Below are positions 42,874 to 50,236 of a stretch of DNA of 57,698 bases, piece by piece. Positions within the stretch are counted from its first letter, which is position 1. Each line of letters begins with the position of its first letter. The stretch comes from Pseudonocardia nigra (GTDB taxonomy: Bacteria; Actinomycetota; Actinomycetes; Mycobacteriales; Pseudonocardiaceae): contig NZ_JAHKRK010000026.1 of the NCBI RefSeq assembly GCF_019396355.1, positions 1 to 57,698 of the forward strand. The letters are read 5' to 3'. The notes beneath the pieces are model-generated. The model saw only the letters and a program-made list of their open reading frames with translations, was not told where the DNA came from and did no database searches. Position numbers and translations under genes: made by a program.

Positions 42874-43710
42874 ATGACCGAGACCGGGCTGCCTGCCACG
42901 GGCGTGCGGGGAGGCGCCGCACGCCGGGAAGAGATCATGCGGCGGCTGCAGGCGGCCGGGTTCGTGTCGGTGACCTACCTGACCGGCGAGCTCGGTGTCT
43001 CGGACATGACGGTGCGCCGCGACCTGAAGCAGCTGGCGAAGGCCGGGGAGCTGCGGGTCGTGCACGGCGGGGCCAGCCTGCCGCACGGCACCCTGCGCAC
43101 CGCCGATTTCGCCAGCAGGGCCGAGCACGAGCGGGAGGCGAAGCGGCGGGTCGCGCGGCAGGCCGTGGAGCTGGTCGGGTCGGGTGCGACGATCGCCATC
43201 GACGCCGGCACGACCGCGTTCGAGCTCGCCGCCACACTTCCCGACGACTTCCGCGGGTGCGTGATCACTCACTCCGTCCCGGTGCTGCAGCACATGCTGC
43301 ACCGGCCGGACGCGCGGGTGATCGGGCTCGGTGGTGAGCTCCTGGCCGACAGCCAGGCGCTCGTCGGAGCGCTCACGATCGAGGCACTGTCCGGGCTCCA
43401 CGCCGAGGTCGTGTTCCTCGGGGCCGCCGCGGTGAACGAGCGCGGGATCTACGTCGCGACCGATCTCGAACGGCCGACGAAACAGGCCCTGATCGACGTC
43501 GCGGACCGGGTCGTCCTCCTCGCCGAGCGCTCCAAGTTCACCGTCTCGGCCCCGGTCCGGCTCGCCCCGCTCGACGCGGTCGACATCCTGGTGAGCGACG
43601 GCGAGCTCCCCGCGGGGATGGCCGACGTGCTCGCCGCCGCGGGAGTCGCCGTGCACGCTGCTGGACCGGTCGTGGCATCAGGAGACGGCGACGCGGGGGA
43701 CCGCGGCTGA
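42874..43710 (+). CDS. DeoR family regulator of the sulfoglycolysis operon
   Basis: A 278-residue DeoR/GlpR-type repressor. The helix-turn-helix is at about residues 17-70 (RREEIMRRLQAAGFVSVTYL, GVSDMTVRRDLKQLAKAGEL, RVVHGGAS) and the effector domain has IAIDAGTTAFELAATLPDD, VFLGAAAVNERGIYV and ERSKFTV, the sugar-phosphate-binding pattern. E. coli uses the DeoR-type CsqR (YihW) for the same pathway. It is divergent from the kinase gene with 89 bp between starts, containing an inverted repeat. GGAAGG precedes ATG 42874. The effector is likely a sulfosugar or its phosphate; this is inference. Confidence 0.9.
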   Translation: MTETGLPATGVRGGAARREEIMRRLQAAGFVSVTYLTGELGVSDMTVRRDLKQLAKAGELRVVHGGASLPHGTLRTADFASRAEHEREAKRRVARQAVELVGSGATIAIDAGTTAFELAATLPDDFRGCVITHSVPVLQHMLHRPDARVIGLGGELLADSQALVGALTIEALSGLHAEVVFLGAAAVNERGIYVATDLERPTKQALIDVADRVVLLAERSKFTVSAPVRLAPLDAVDILVSDGELPAGMADVLAAAGVAVHAAGPVVASGDGDAGDRG

Positions 43711-43778
43711 GTGAGGCCCGCCGTCGGGTCATGGCGTCGAAGTGGCGCCGGGCGGCCGTGCGGCCGGCCGGCGAAGAT

Positions 43779-44735
43779 CACCTCGGACCGGTGACCGGTG
43801 CGACGTATCTCCTCGACGGCCGATCACCGAGAAGGCCGTGGATCAGCTGCTCGGTGGCTCGGGCGGTGATGGCCATGAGGGTCAGGTGCGGGTTGATCCC
43901 GGTGCAGGTGGGGAAGGTGGCGCCGCTGAACACGTACAGGGCCCGGGGTGTCGTGCACCTGCAGGTCTCGGCTCACCACCGAGCTGCGCGGATCGTCGCC
44001 CATCCGGGCGCCGCCGAGGTCGTGGCTGCTGGCGACGCCCCGGAAACGCGGCCCGTTCCACGTCTGGACGGCCCCCATGCGCTCGAGGATCCGGGTGCAC
44101 TGTTGCTGCATGTGGTCCTGGAGCCGGTGCTCGTTCGGGCGCATGTCGGTGGTGACCCGCAGCACCGGGATGCCGAGCCCGCTCCGGTCGCGGTAGCGAG
44201 GGTCGAGGTCGAGGTGGTCGGTGGTGTAGGACAGTGAGTCGGGCTGGATGCGCACTGCCATGATGTGCGGCCAGCGGCGGAGGTGCTCCTGGTAGGGGCG
44301 CCTCCAGGCGGCGACGTCGGGAGGCACCGGGTCGCGGGCGATCTGCAGCGGCAGCTGCTGGTTCTCGACGTTGAGGCTGGCCCCGCCGACGAAGCCGTTG
44401 GCCACGCAGTCGAAGTCGGCGGCGTTGAAGTCGTCGAGGGTGACCATCTGGGCGGCGGGGCCGGTGTGGGCGTTGAAGACGGTGTCGGGGAAGTGGGCGT
44501 ACACGTCGCCCCACTGTTTGACCATGAAGTGCTTGCCGAGCTGGCCGGTCGCATTCCCCAGCCCGCCGGAGAGCAGCAGGAGCCGGACGGTCTCGAAGGT
44601 GTAGCTGGCGACGATGACGGTGCGGGCGTGGTCGGTGCGTACCACGCCGAGGGGGTCGACGTACTCCACGCCGTCGGCTTGGGCGTTGCGCTCGGTGAGG
44701 ATGCGCAGGACCCGGCAGTGGGTGCGCAGGTCGCT
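43779..44735 (-). pseudogene. GMC oxidoreductase, N-terminally truncated and frameshifted
   Basis: The minus strand reads LRTHCRVLRILTERNAQADG, HARTVIVASYTFETVRLLLL, then LGKHFMVKQWGDVYAHFP and RFRGVASSHDLGGARMGDDP, as in the second half of GMC-family flavoproteins (gluconate 2-dehydrogenase large-subunit type). Near 43945 the frame shifts and the end continues as SGATFPTCTGINPHLTLMAI, with the catalytic His-Asn region, to a stop at 43779-43781. The first half, with the FAD-binding Rossmann motif, is gone; homology ends abruptly at 44735, where a perfect 18-bp palindrome starts. It is a dead gene at the boundary between accessory DNA and the glnA block. Confidence 0.8.
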
Positions 44736-44753
44736 CCGTGACCGCGGTCACGG
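44736..44753. repeat. 18-bp perfect palindrome at the GMC truncation point
   Basis: CCGTGACCGCGGTCACGG equals its own reverse complement. It begins exactly where similarity to the GMC oxidoreductase stops. It could be an operator, a recombination site or part of an inserted element; I see no gene start that it would control. Confidence 0.6.
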
Positions 44754-44838
44754 GCACGGCGATGGCCGCAACCTCCGCGTGGGCTACGACCACCGCCGCT
44801 GCCTCCGGGGGGGCGGCGGCGGAGCCGACACCACCGTC

Positions 44839-44879
44839 CACATGAGACCTGCGGGGGCACATCGGGGGCACATGAGACC
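44839..44879. repeat. 30-bp-spaced direct repeats
   Basis: CACATGAGACC occurs at 44839-44849 and 44869-44879, and GGGGGCACAT is repeated between and across them. The region 44754-44975 has no gene. Clustered short repeats of this type are seen at the ends of some insertion sequences (IS21 type), so this may be an IS end left behind; that is a guess. Confidence 0.5.
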
Positions 44880-44975
44880 GAAAAACGGCGATTGACGCTG
44901 TGAGACGCCGGAAGGCATTTCCGCAGGTCAACCGTCGTTTCCGAGGTTGCCGACCAGGTCAGCGACGGGTGTGGA

Positions 44976-46400
44976 TCACACGTCGTAGTACAGCGCGAAC
45001 TCGTACGGGTGCGGGCGCAGCCGCAGCGGGTCGATCTCGGTCTCCCGCTTGTAGTCGATCCACGTCTCGATCAGGTCGGGGGTGAACACGCCACCCTCGA
45101 GCAGGTAGTCGTGGTCGGCCTCGAGGCGGTCGATCACGGCGTCGAGGCTGCCCGGGACCTGCGCGATGTCCTTGGCCTCCTCCGGCGGCAGCTCGTACAG
45201 GTCCTTGTCGATCGGGGCGGGCGGCTCGATCTTGTTCTTGATGCCGTCGAGACCGGCCATCATCATCGCGGAGAACGCGAGGTACGGGTTGCCCGAGGAG
45301 TCGGGGCAGCGGAACTCGAGGCGCTTGGCCTTCGGGTTGTTGCCCGTGAGCGGGATCCGGATGCAGGCCGAGCGGTTGCGCGCCGAGTAGACGAGGTTGA
45401 CCGGGGCCTCGAAGCCGGGCACCAGGCGGTGGTAGGAGTTCACCGTCGGGTTGGTGAACGCCAGCAGGCTCGGCGCGTGGTGCAGCAGGCCGCCGATGTA
45501 GTAGCGGGCCAGGTCGGACAGGCCGCCGTAGCCGGTCTCGTCGTGGAACAGCGGCTGGCCGTCCTTCCACAGCGACTGGTGGGCGTGCATGCCCGAGCCG
45601 TTGTCGCCGAACAGGGGCTTCGGCATGAAGGTGACGGTCTTGCCGGCGTGCCACGCGGTGTTCTTGACGATGTACTTGAACAGCATGACGTCGTCGGCCG
45701 AGTGCAGCAGCGTGTTGAACCGGTAGTTGATCTCGGCCTGGCCCGCGGTGCCCACCTCGTGGTGGCCCCGCTCGAGCTTGAACCCGCTGTTGGTCAGGTT
45801 GGTGGCCATGTCGTCGCGCAGGTCGGCGTAGTGGTCCACCGGCGGCACCGGGAAGTACCCGCCCTTGAACGGCACCTTGTAGCCCAGGTTGCCGCCTGCC
45901 TCGTCGCGCCCGGTGTTCCACCAGCCCTCGACCGAGTCGATGTGGTGGTACTGCTGGTGCGGGTCCGACCCGAACTTCACCGAGTCGAAGATGTAGAACT
46001 CGGCCTCCGCACCGAAGAAGCACGTGTCGGCCACGCCGGACGCGGCCAGGTACTCCTCGGCCTTGCGGGCGACGTTGCGCGGGTCACGGCTGTAGGGCTC
46101 GCCCGTGATCGGGTCGTGCACGAAGAAGTTCAGGTTGAGCGTCTTGTGCTTGCGGAACGGGTCGAGCCGCGCGGTGGCGGCGTCCGGGAACAGCGCCATG
46201 TCCGACTCGTTGATCGCCTGGAACCCGCGGACCGACGAGCCGTCGAACGCGACGCCGTTGTCCAGCAGGTCCTGGTCGAACGTGGACGCGGGGATGGTGA
46301 GGTGCTGCATCACGCCGGGCAGGTCGCAGAAGCGGATGTCGACGTACTCGACCTGCTCGTCGGCGATGTACTTCAGTACCTCGTCGGAGTTGCTGAACAC
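44976..46400 (-). CDS. glnA: Glutamine synthetase type I (GlnA1)
   Basis: A 474-residue GSI that makes glutamine from glutamate, ammonia and [23 protein letters not shown] at the N-terminus, [10 protein letters not shown] and [14 protein letters not shown] (metal-binding Glu), [18 protein letters not shown] (His), [20 protein letters not shown] and the adenylylation Tyr in [11 protein letters not shown] are all present, so it belongs to the adenylyl-regulated GSI-beta group and forms a dodecamer. GTG 46400 is chosen over an earlier ATG because AAGGAG lies ten bases upstream and the family begins there. A GlnR box lies 57-94 bases upstream. Neighbouring RDD, DUF4191 and lipA are its usual actinobacterial companions. 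Confidence 0.97.
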   Translation of the reverse strand: MFSNSDEVLKYIADEQVEYVDIRFCDLPGVMQHLTIPASTFDQDLLDNGVAFDGSSVRGFQAINESDMALFPDAATARLDPFRKHKTLNLNFFVHDPITGEPYSRDPRNVARKAEEYLAASGVADTCFFGAEAEFYIFDSVKFGSDPHQQYHHIDSVEGWWNTGRDEAGGNLGYKVPFKGGYFPVPPVDHYADLRDDMATNLTNSGFKLERGHHEVGTAGQAEINYRFNTLLHSADDVMLFKYIVKNTAWHAGKTVTFMPKPLFGDNGSGMHAHQSLWKDGQPLFHDETGYGGLSDLARYYIGGLLHHAPSLLAFTNPTVNSYHRLVPGFEAPVNLVYSARNRSACIRIPLTGNNPKAKRLEFRCPDSSGNPYLAFSAMMMAGLDGIKNKIEPPAPIDKDLYELPPEEAKDIAQVPGSLDAVIDRLEADHDYLLEGGVFTPDLIETWIDYKRETEIDPLRLRPHPYEFALYYDV

Positions 46401-46440
46401 GCGCGTTGACTCCTTAGATCCGTCACGTGGCTTGGCAGCG

Positions 46441-46494
46441 ACGGTATGGCGGTCGTGTTGCCCGGTCGTCACTCGTCCGTTTCACAGAGGTTAA
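46441..46494 (-). promoter_or_regulatory. GlnR box and -10 element of glnA
   Basis: On the minus strand four half-sites follow each other with 6-bp gaps: TTAAC (46490-46494), GAAAC (46479-46483), GTGAC (46468-46472) and GCAAC (46457-46461). This fits the GlnR consensus GTNAC-N6-GNAAC repeated twice. A TACCGT (-10-like, 46441-46446) follows. GlnR should activate glnA under nitrogen limitation. The box also lies upstream of the divergent RDD gene. Confidence 0.75.
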
Positions 46495-46531
46495 CGGGCC
46501 CGCGGCCCGAGGGCATCGCCCATGCGCGGCA

Positions 46532-46537
46532 TAAGCT
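46532..46537 (+). promoter_or_regulatory. -10 element of the RDD gene, leaderless layout
   Basis: TAAGCT fits the actinobacterial TANNNT -10 box, and the ATG at 46544 is seven bases after it, where transcription should start. There is no Shine-Dalgarno sequence before the ATG, which agrees with a leaderless mRNA. Confidence 0.5.
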
Positions 46538-46543
46538 GACGTC

Positions 46544-47014
46544 ATGGCCCGCTGGATCGAGTCGTGGATGCCCGGAGCGGCCCCGGTGGGCGGGGGCGAC
46601 CCGCAGGACCACCCCGGCGAACGGCTGGGTCTGCCCGCCGAGGGCGTCAGCTCGGTGGCGGGCCTGGGCAGGCGCTTCGCGGCACTCGCCGTCGACTGGA
46701 TGCTCGGCTACCTGATCGCGCTGCTGCTCACCGGCCCGGACGCGCTGGGTCGACCCAACTTCTCCTGGACCGTGCTCGGGGTCTGGTTCCTGCTCACGGC
46801 CGTGCCCGTCGCGGTGTTCGGGGCCAGCGCGGGCATGACGGTGCTGGGCATCCGGGTGGCGTCGCTCGGGTCGGCGTCGGTCATCGGGGTGCCGCGGGCG
46901 CTGCTGCGCACGGCCCTGATCGCGCTCATCGTGCCCCCGCTCGTCCGTGACGCCGACGGGCGCGGCTGGCACGACCGGGCCACCCGCACGGTCGTCGTCC
47001 GCACCCGGGCTTGA
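46544..47014 (+). CDS. RDD family membrane protein
   Basis: A 156-residue protein with a hydrophilic start and two to three membrane helices (AALAVDWMLGYLIALLLTGP, TVLGVWFLLTAVPVAVFGAS and ALLRTALIALIVPPLV). The family-naming residues are in RFAALAVDWM (Arg...Asp) and the closing DADGRGWHDRATRTVVV is a common end. RDD proteins have no agreed function; some act in ion or proton exchange. It is divergent from glnA, a conserved actinobacterial pairing, with the GlnR box between. No ribosome binding site is seen, so leaderless translation is likely. Confidence 0.9.
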   Translation: MARWIESWMPGAAPVGGGDPQDHPGERLGLPAEGVSSVAGLGRRFAALAVDWMLGYLIALLLTGPDALGRPNFSWTVLGVWFLLTAVPVAVFGASAGMTVLGIRVASLGSASVIGVPRALLRTALIALIVPPLVRDADGRGWHDRATRTVVVRTRA

Positions 47015-47048
47015 CCCTCCCCGTGGGGGAGAGCGGAGCGTTCCGGTC

Positions 47049-47581
47049 ATGGACATCGACCCCATGACGCTCGACACACTCACCCCCGCCCTCGCCGACG
47101 TGCCCGCCCGCAGGGTCCTCACCGCCGACGGAACGGGCGCCCCGGAACACCCGTCGTTCGGCGCGGCCGTCCGCGCCCTGTTCGCCGTGCGCGCCGCGCT
47201 CGGAGCGCACGAGGACGTGCCGCTGGAGGGCAGCTACCAGTCCGGCGACGACCCGCTGCGGTTCGACCTGCACGCCCCGCACGGCTGGCGGTGGCGGCTG
47301 CTCGTCCCCGCCCCGCCGCACGCCCGGGCGGACGCCGTCGCCACCGCAGCGGCGCGGTTCGGCGCCCCGGTGCACCTGCGCGTGCCGGCCGCGCAACGGG
47401 TGGCGCGGCTGCTGCACCACGGCCCCTACGCCGACGAGGGCCGTCGCTCGCGGCGCTGTACGCGTTCGTCACCGAGCAGGGGCTGGTCCCGGCAGGGCCG
47501 CACACCGAGATCTACCTCACCGACCCGGGCTCGACGCCGCCCGCCGAGCTGCGGACCGTCCTGCAGGTGCCGGTGGGATGA
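47049..47581 (+). pseudogene. GyrI-like effector-binding domain protein, one-base frameshift
   Basis: The frame from ATG 47049 encodes ADVPARRVLTADGTGAPEHP, then DLHAPHGWRWRLLVPAPP and RVARLLHHGPYADEG, and then leaves frame; the match resumes as PSLAALYAFVTEQGLVPAGP and HTEIYLTDPGSTPPAELR in another frame up to 47581. One G is missing in a G run at about 47441-47443. Repaired, it is a 178-residue GyrI/BmrR-type small-molecule-binding protein without a DNA-binding part. It is coupled (ATGA) to the MerR gene, which has the same kind of domain at its C-terminus. A sequencing error is quite possible here. Confidence 0.75.
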
Positions 47582-48351
47582 CGGGCGGGCTCATGCCGAT
47601 CGGCGCGTTCGCGCGCCTCTCCCGGCTCACGGTCAAGGCCGTGCGGCACTACGCCGCCGAAGGCCTGCTGGTCCCCGCCGAGGTGGACCCGCATTCGGGC
47701 TACCGGTACTACCGGGCCGACCAGATGCGCACCGCCACCACGATCGCGCTGCTGCGGGGCCTCGACGTGCCGCTGCCCGTGGTGCGCGACGTCCTCGCCG
47801 CGGACGACGACGAGGCGGTGGCGGCCGTGCTCGCGCAGCAGCGCGACCGGATGCGCGCCGAGCTGGCGCATCGGGAGCAGGTGCTGCGGTCGCTGGAGGG
47901 ACTGCTGCGCTCGCCCGAGCGGGTGCGCTACGACGTGGTGGTGGCCGAGCGGGCGGCGCGACGCCTCGGCGGGGTGCGCGGGCCGGTCCGCGCCGACGCC
48001 CTCGACACCGGCACCGCGGCGCTGTGCCGGGCAGCACTGCGGTCGGGCGGCGTACCGGGGCGCGAGCCCCTCGTGGCGGTGTTCCCGCTCGACCTGACCG
48101 AGGAGTTCCCGGTGACCGTCGGGGTGCCCACACCCGACGGGGACGTCGTGCTCCCGGCCGGGCCGTGGGCGAGCACGCTGCACGTGGGGCCGTACCCGCA
48201 GCTGCCGCTTGCCTACGCCGCGCTGCTCGAGCACGTGCGCGAGCACGGCCACGAGGCCCGCGGACCGGTGACCGAGACCTACCTGACCGACCCCGGCGTG
48301 GCCGCGCCGGAGGAGCTCGTCACGCGGCTGGCGGTGGCGCTGGCCGAATAG
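47578..48351 (+). CDS. MerR family regulator with GyrI-like effector domain
   Basis: A 257-residue BmrR-type activator. The MerR winged helix is at about residues 6-75 (MPIGAFARLSRLTVKAVRHY, LVPAEVDPHSGYRYYRADQM, ATTIALLRGLDVPLPVVRDV), followed by a coiled helix (RDRMRAELAHREQVLRSLEG) and a GyrI-like ligand domain ending GPVTETYLTDPGVAAPEELV. Members bind hydrophobic or cationic compounds and activate efflux genes. ATG 47578 overlaps the previous stop; ATG 47593 is an alternative start and fits the family start better. Its target is not obvious; the coupled GyrI-like gene may be one. Confidence 0.88.
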   Translation: MTGGLMPIGAFARLSRLTVKAVRHYAAEGLLVPAEVDPHSGYRYYRADQMRTATTIALLRGLDVPLPVVRDVLAADDDEAVAAVLAQQRDRMRAELAHREQVLRSLEGLLRSPERVRYDVVVAERAARRLGGVRGPVRADALDTGTAALCRAALRSGGVPGREPLVAVFPLDLTEEFPVTVGVPTPDGDVVLPAGPWASTLHVGPYPQLPLAYAALLEHVREHGHEARGPVTETYLTDPGVAAPEELVTRLAVALAE

Positions 48352-48415
48352 TGGCGCCTGCCGGCCGGCGGCACCGGCGGTCGGTCGTGGGTGGGGACAG
48401 CGCGGAGGCGGCCGC

Positions 48416-49147
48416 TCAGCGCCGGCGGACCGTGCGCTGGACGCTGCGCATCTTCGCGCCGGCGGGCATCGGGCCCTTCGGCATCGCGGCGGCGCGGGAG
48501 CCCAGCGCGGCGAGCTTCGCCTCGACGGACTCCATCTGCGCGCGGTCGATGTTGCGGGGGAGCTTCATGAGGTGGCGCTGCAGTTTGGACAGCGGCACCT
48601 GGCCCTCCTCGTTGCCGACGATGACGTCGTAGATCGGCAGCGAGCCGACCACTCGGGCGGTGCGCTTCTTCTCCTGCGCCAGCAGGCCCTTCACGCGGTG
48701 CGGCGCGCCCTCGGCGACGAGGACGATGCCGGGGCGGCCGATCACGCGGTGCACGGCATCGAGGTGGGTGGTGCCGGCGACGCCCGGTGTGACGCGCCAT
48801 TGGCCCTTCATGTTGTCCAGCGCCCAGCCGGCGGCGCCCGGCTGGCCGTCGGCCTTGGTGTACACCGACCGCTGCACGCGGCGGCCGAACACGCTCACCG
48901 CGGCGAGCGCCCCGATCGCGATGCCCACCGGCAGCAGGATCCAGTGGATGTCGAAGATCAACCCGATGCCGAAGACCACGACCACCGACAGCAGGAAGAC
49001 GCCGAGCATCCACGGGATGAGCGCCTTGTCCTCGCGGCGCTGCATCTTGAACGCCTCGAAGATCTGCCTACGGCGCGCCTTCGCCGCCTCGCGCTTCGCG
49101 CGCTTGGCTTCCTGCTTCGCTGCCTTGTCGGGCTTCCCACCGGCCAT
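48416..49147 (-). CDS. DUF4191 membrane protein
   Basis: A 243-residue protein with a very basic N-terminus (KQEAKRAKREAAKARRRQIF), two membrane helices at about residues 45-90 (IPWMLGVFLLSVVVVFGIGL, ILLPVGIAIGALAAVSVFGR) and a cytoplasmic C-terminal domain (HRVIGRPGIVLVAEGAPHRV, then PLSKLQRHLMKLPRNIDRAQ). This is the actinobacterial DUF4191 family, which usually sits between lipA and the RDD/glnA pair. Its function is unknown. In this genome the link to lipA is broken by the 5-kb DUF2235/CHAT/MBL cassette; it is transcribed in the same direction, 24 bp after the MBL gene. Confidence 0.9.
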   Translation of the reverse strand: MAGGKPDKAAKQEAKRAKREAAKARRRQIFEAFKMQRREDKALIPWMLGVFLLSVVVVFGIGLIFDIHWILLPVGIAIGALAAVSVFGRRVQRSVYTKADGQPGAAGWALDNMKGQWRVTPGVAGTTHLDAVHRVIGRPGIVLVAEGAPHRVKGLLAQEKKRTARVVGSLPIYDVIVGNEEGQVPLSKLQRHLMKLPRNIDRAQMESVEAKLAALGSRAAAMPKGPMPAGAKMRSVQRTVRRR

Positions 49148-49171
49148 ACGGCCAGGATACGGGCCGGCCCA

Positions 49172-50236
49172 TCAGAGTGCGGCAAGCAGCCACGGCTCGG
49201 GGCGGTCGGGGAAGCGGATGTCGTAGCGGAACCGCCGCCGCATGCGCGCCGACTCCCATGGTTCGGTGAACTCCGACCGGTAGTTGCACTCGAGGACCGT
49301 GTCGTCCCGCGACGTGACGATCCGCGAGACCGTGACGCGGTCGGGGTGACCGAACACGTGGCCGCTCGTCGAGAACAGGAAGCGACGGCAGTCCACGAGG
49401 TCGAGGAGCTCGGCGCTGAGGTTGTGCCGCGAGCCGTGGTGGGGCAGCTTGAACGCGTCGACGGGGACGGTCGCGACCCCGCGCTCGGCCGCGAGCCTGC
49501 GCAGCCCGTCGGCGAGGACGCCGGCGTGCGCATCGCCGGTCAGCAGGAGACTGCGGCCATCGAACTCGGCGAGGAACGCGATGCTGGAGCCGTTCGCCGC
49601 GGAACCGTCCTCCTCGAACGCCTCGCCGGCGAGCGCCTCCGGGTCGAGGGCCCCCGCGCCCAGCAGGTCGGGCTGGCGGGCCCGCTCCTCCTCGGCCGCG
49701 GCGCCCGGCACCAGGCCGGCCTTCTCGACCTCCTTCTTCCAGACCGGACGCAGGTCGGCGAGGGCGCGCCGGGTCGGCGACAGCAGCGTGAGCCGCATGC
49801 CGCCGGGCAGGTCCACCACGGGCAGCGGGCCGTCGTCGGGCAGCACGACCGCCGTGCCGGCGAAGTCGGTGTTCCACGGCAGGCCACGGGCGACGATCGC
49901 CGCGCCCAGCCGCTCGCCCTGCTTCGCGCCCAGGAGGTCGGCGGGCAGGTGCTCCCACCCGTTGAACCAGACCTCGCGCGGACGCAGCCCGATCGCCCGG
50001 TTCTCGAGCAGGCCGAGCACGCCCGTGATGTGGTCGGCGTCGATGTGCGAGACGACGAGCAACTCGACGTCGCTCCCGCGCTCGGCGACGAGCCCCTCGA
50101 TCGCGGTACGCGTCACCGTGCTGCGCGGGCCGCCGTCGACGAGGATGCGATGCGGGCGCCGCGGGTCGCCGTACTCGATCCAGAGCGCGTCACCGTGCCG
50201 GGCGGGCAGCAGCTCGATCGTGAACGTGGACGTCAC
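49172..50236 (-). CDS. ComEC-like metallo-beta-lactamase-fold protein
   Basis: A 354-residue soluble MBL-fold protein. The start IELLPARHGDALWIEYGD and VDGGPRSTVTR, the metal motif SHIDADHITGVLGLLENRAI (one His replaced as in ComEC relatives), SLLLTGDAHAGVLADGLRRL and FKLPHHGSRHNLSAELLDL correspond to the hydrolase domain of ComEC/Rec2, which acts on DNA. It lacks any membrane part. GTG 50236 overlaps the stop of the CHAT-like gene, so both are made together. As the last gene of the cassette it is a good candidate effector nuclease or phosphodiesterase switched on by the protease; this is inference. It is followed by DUF4191. Confidence 0.83.
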   Translation of the reverse strand: MTSTFTIELLPARHGDALWIEYGDPRRPHRILVDGGPRSTVTRTAIEGLVAERGSDVELLVVSHIDADHITGVLGLLENRAIGLRPREVWFNGWEHLPADLLGAKQGERLGAAIVARGLPWNTDFAGTAVVLPDDGPLPVVDLPGGMRLTLLSPTRRALADLRPVWKKEVEKAGLVPGAAAEEERARQPDLLGAGALDPEALAGEAFEEDGSAANGSSIAFLAEFDGRSLLLTGDAHAGVLADGLRRLAAERGVATVPVDAFKLPHHGSRHNLSAELLDLVDCRRFLFSTSGHVFGHPDRVTVSRIVTSRDDTVLECNYRSEFTEPWESARMRRRFRYDIRFPDRPEPWLLAAL

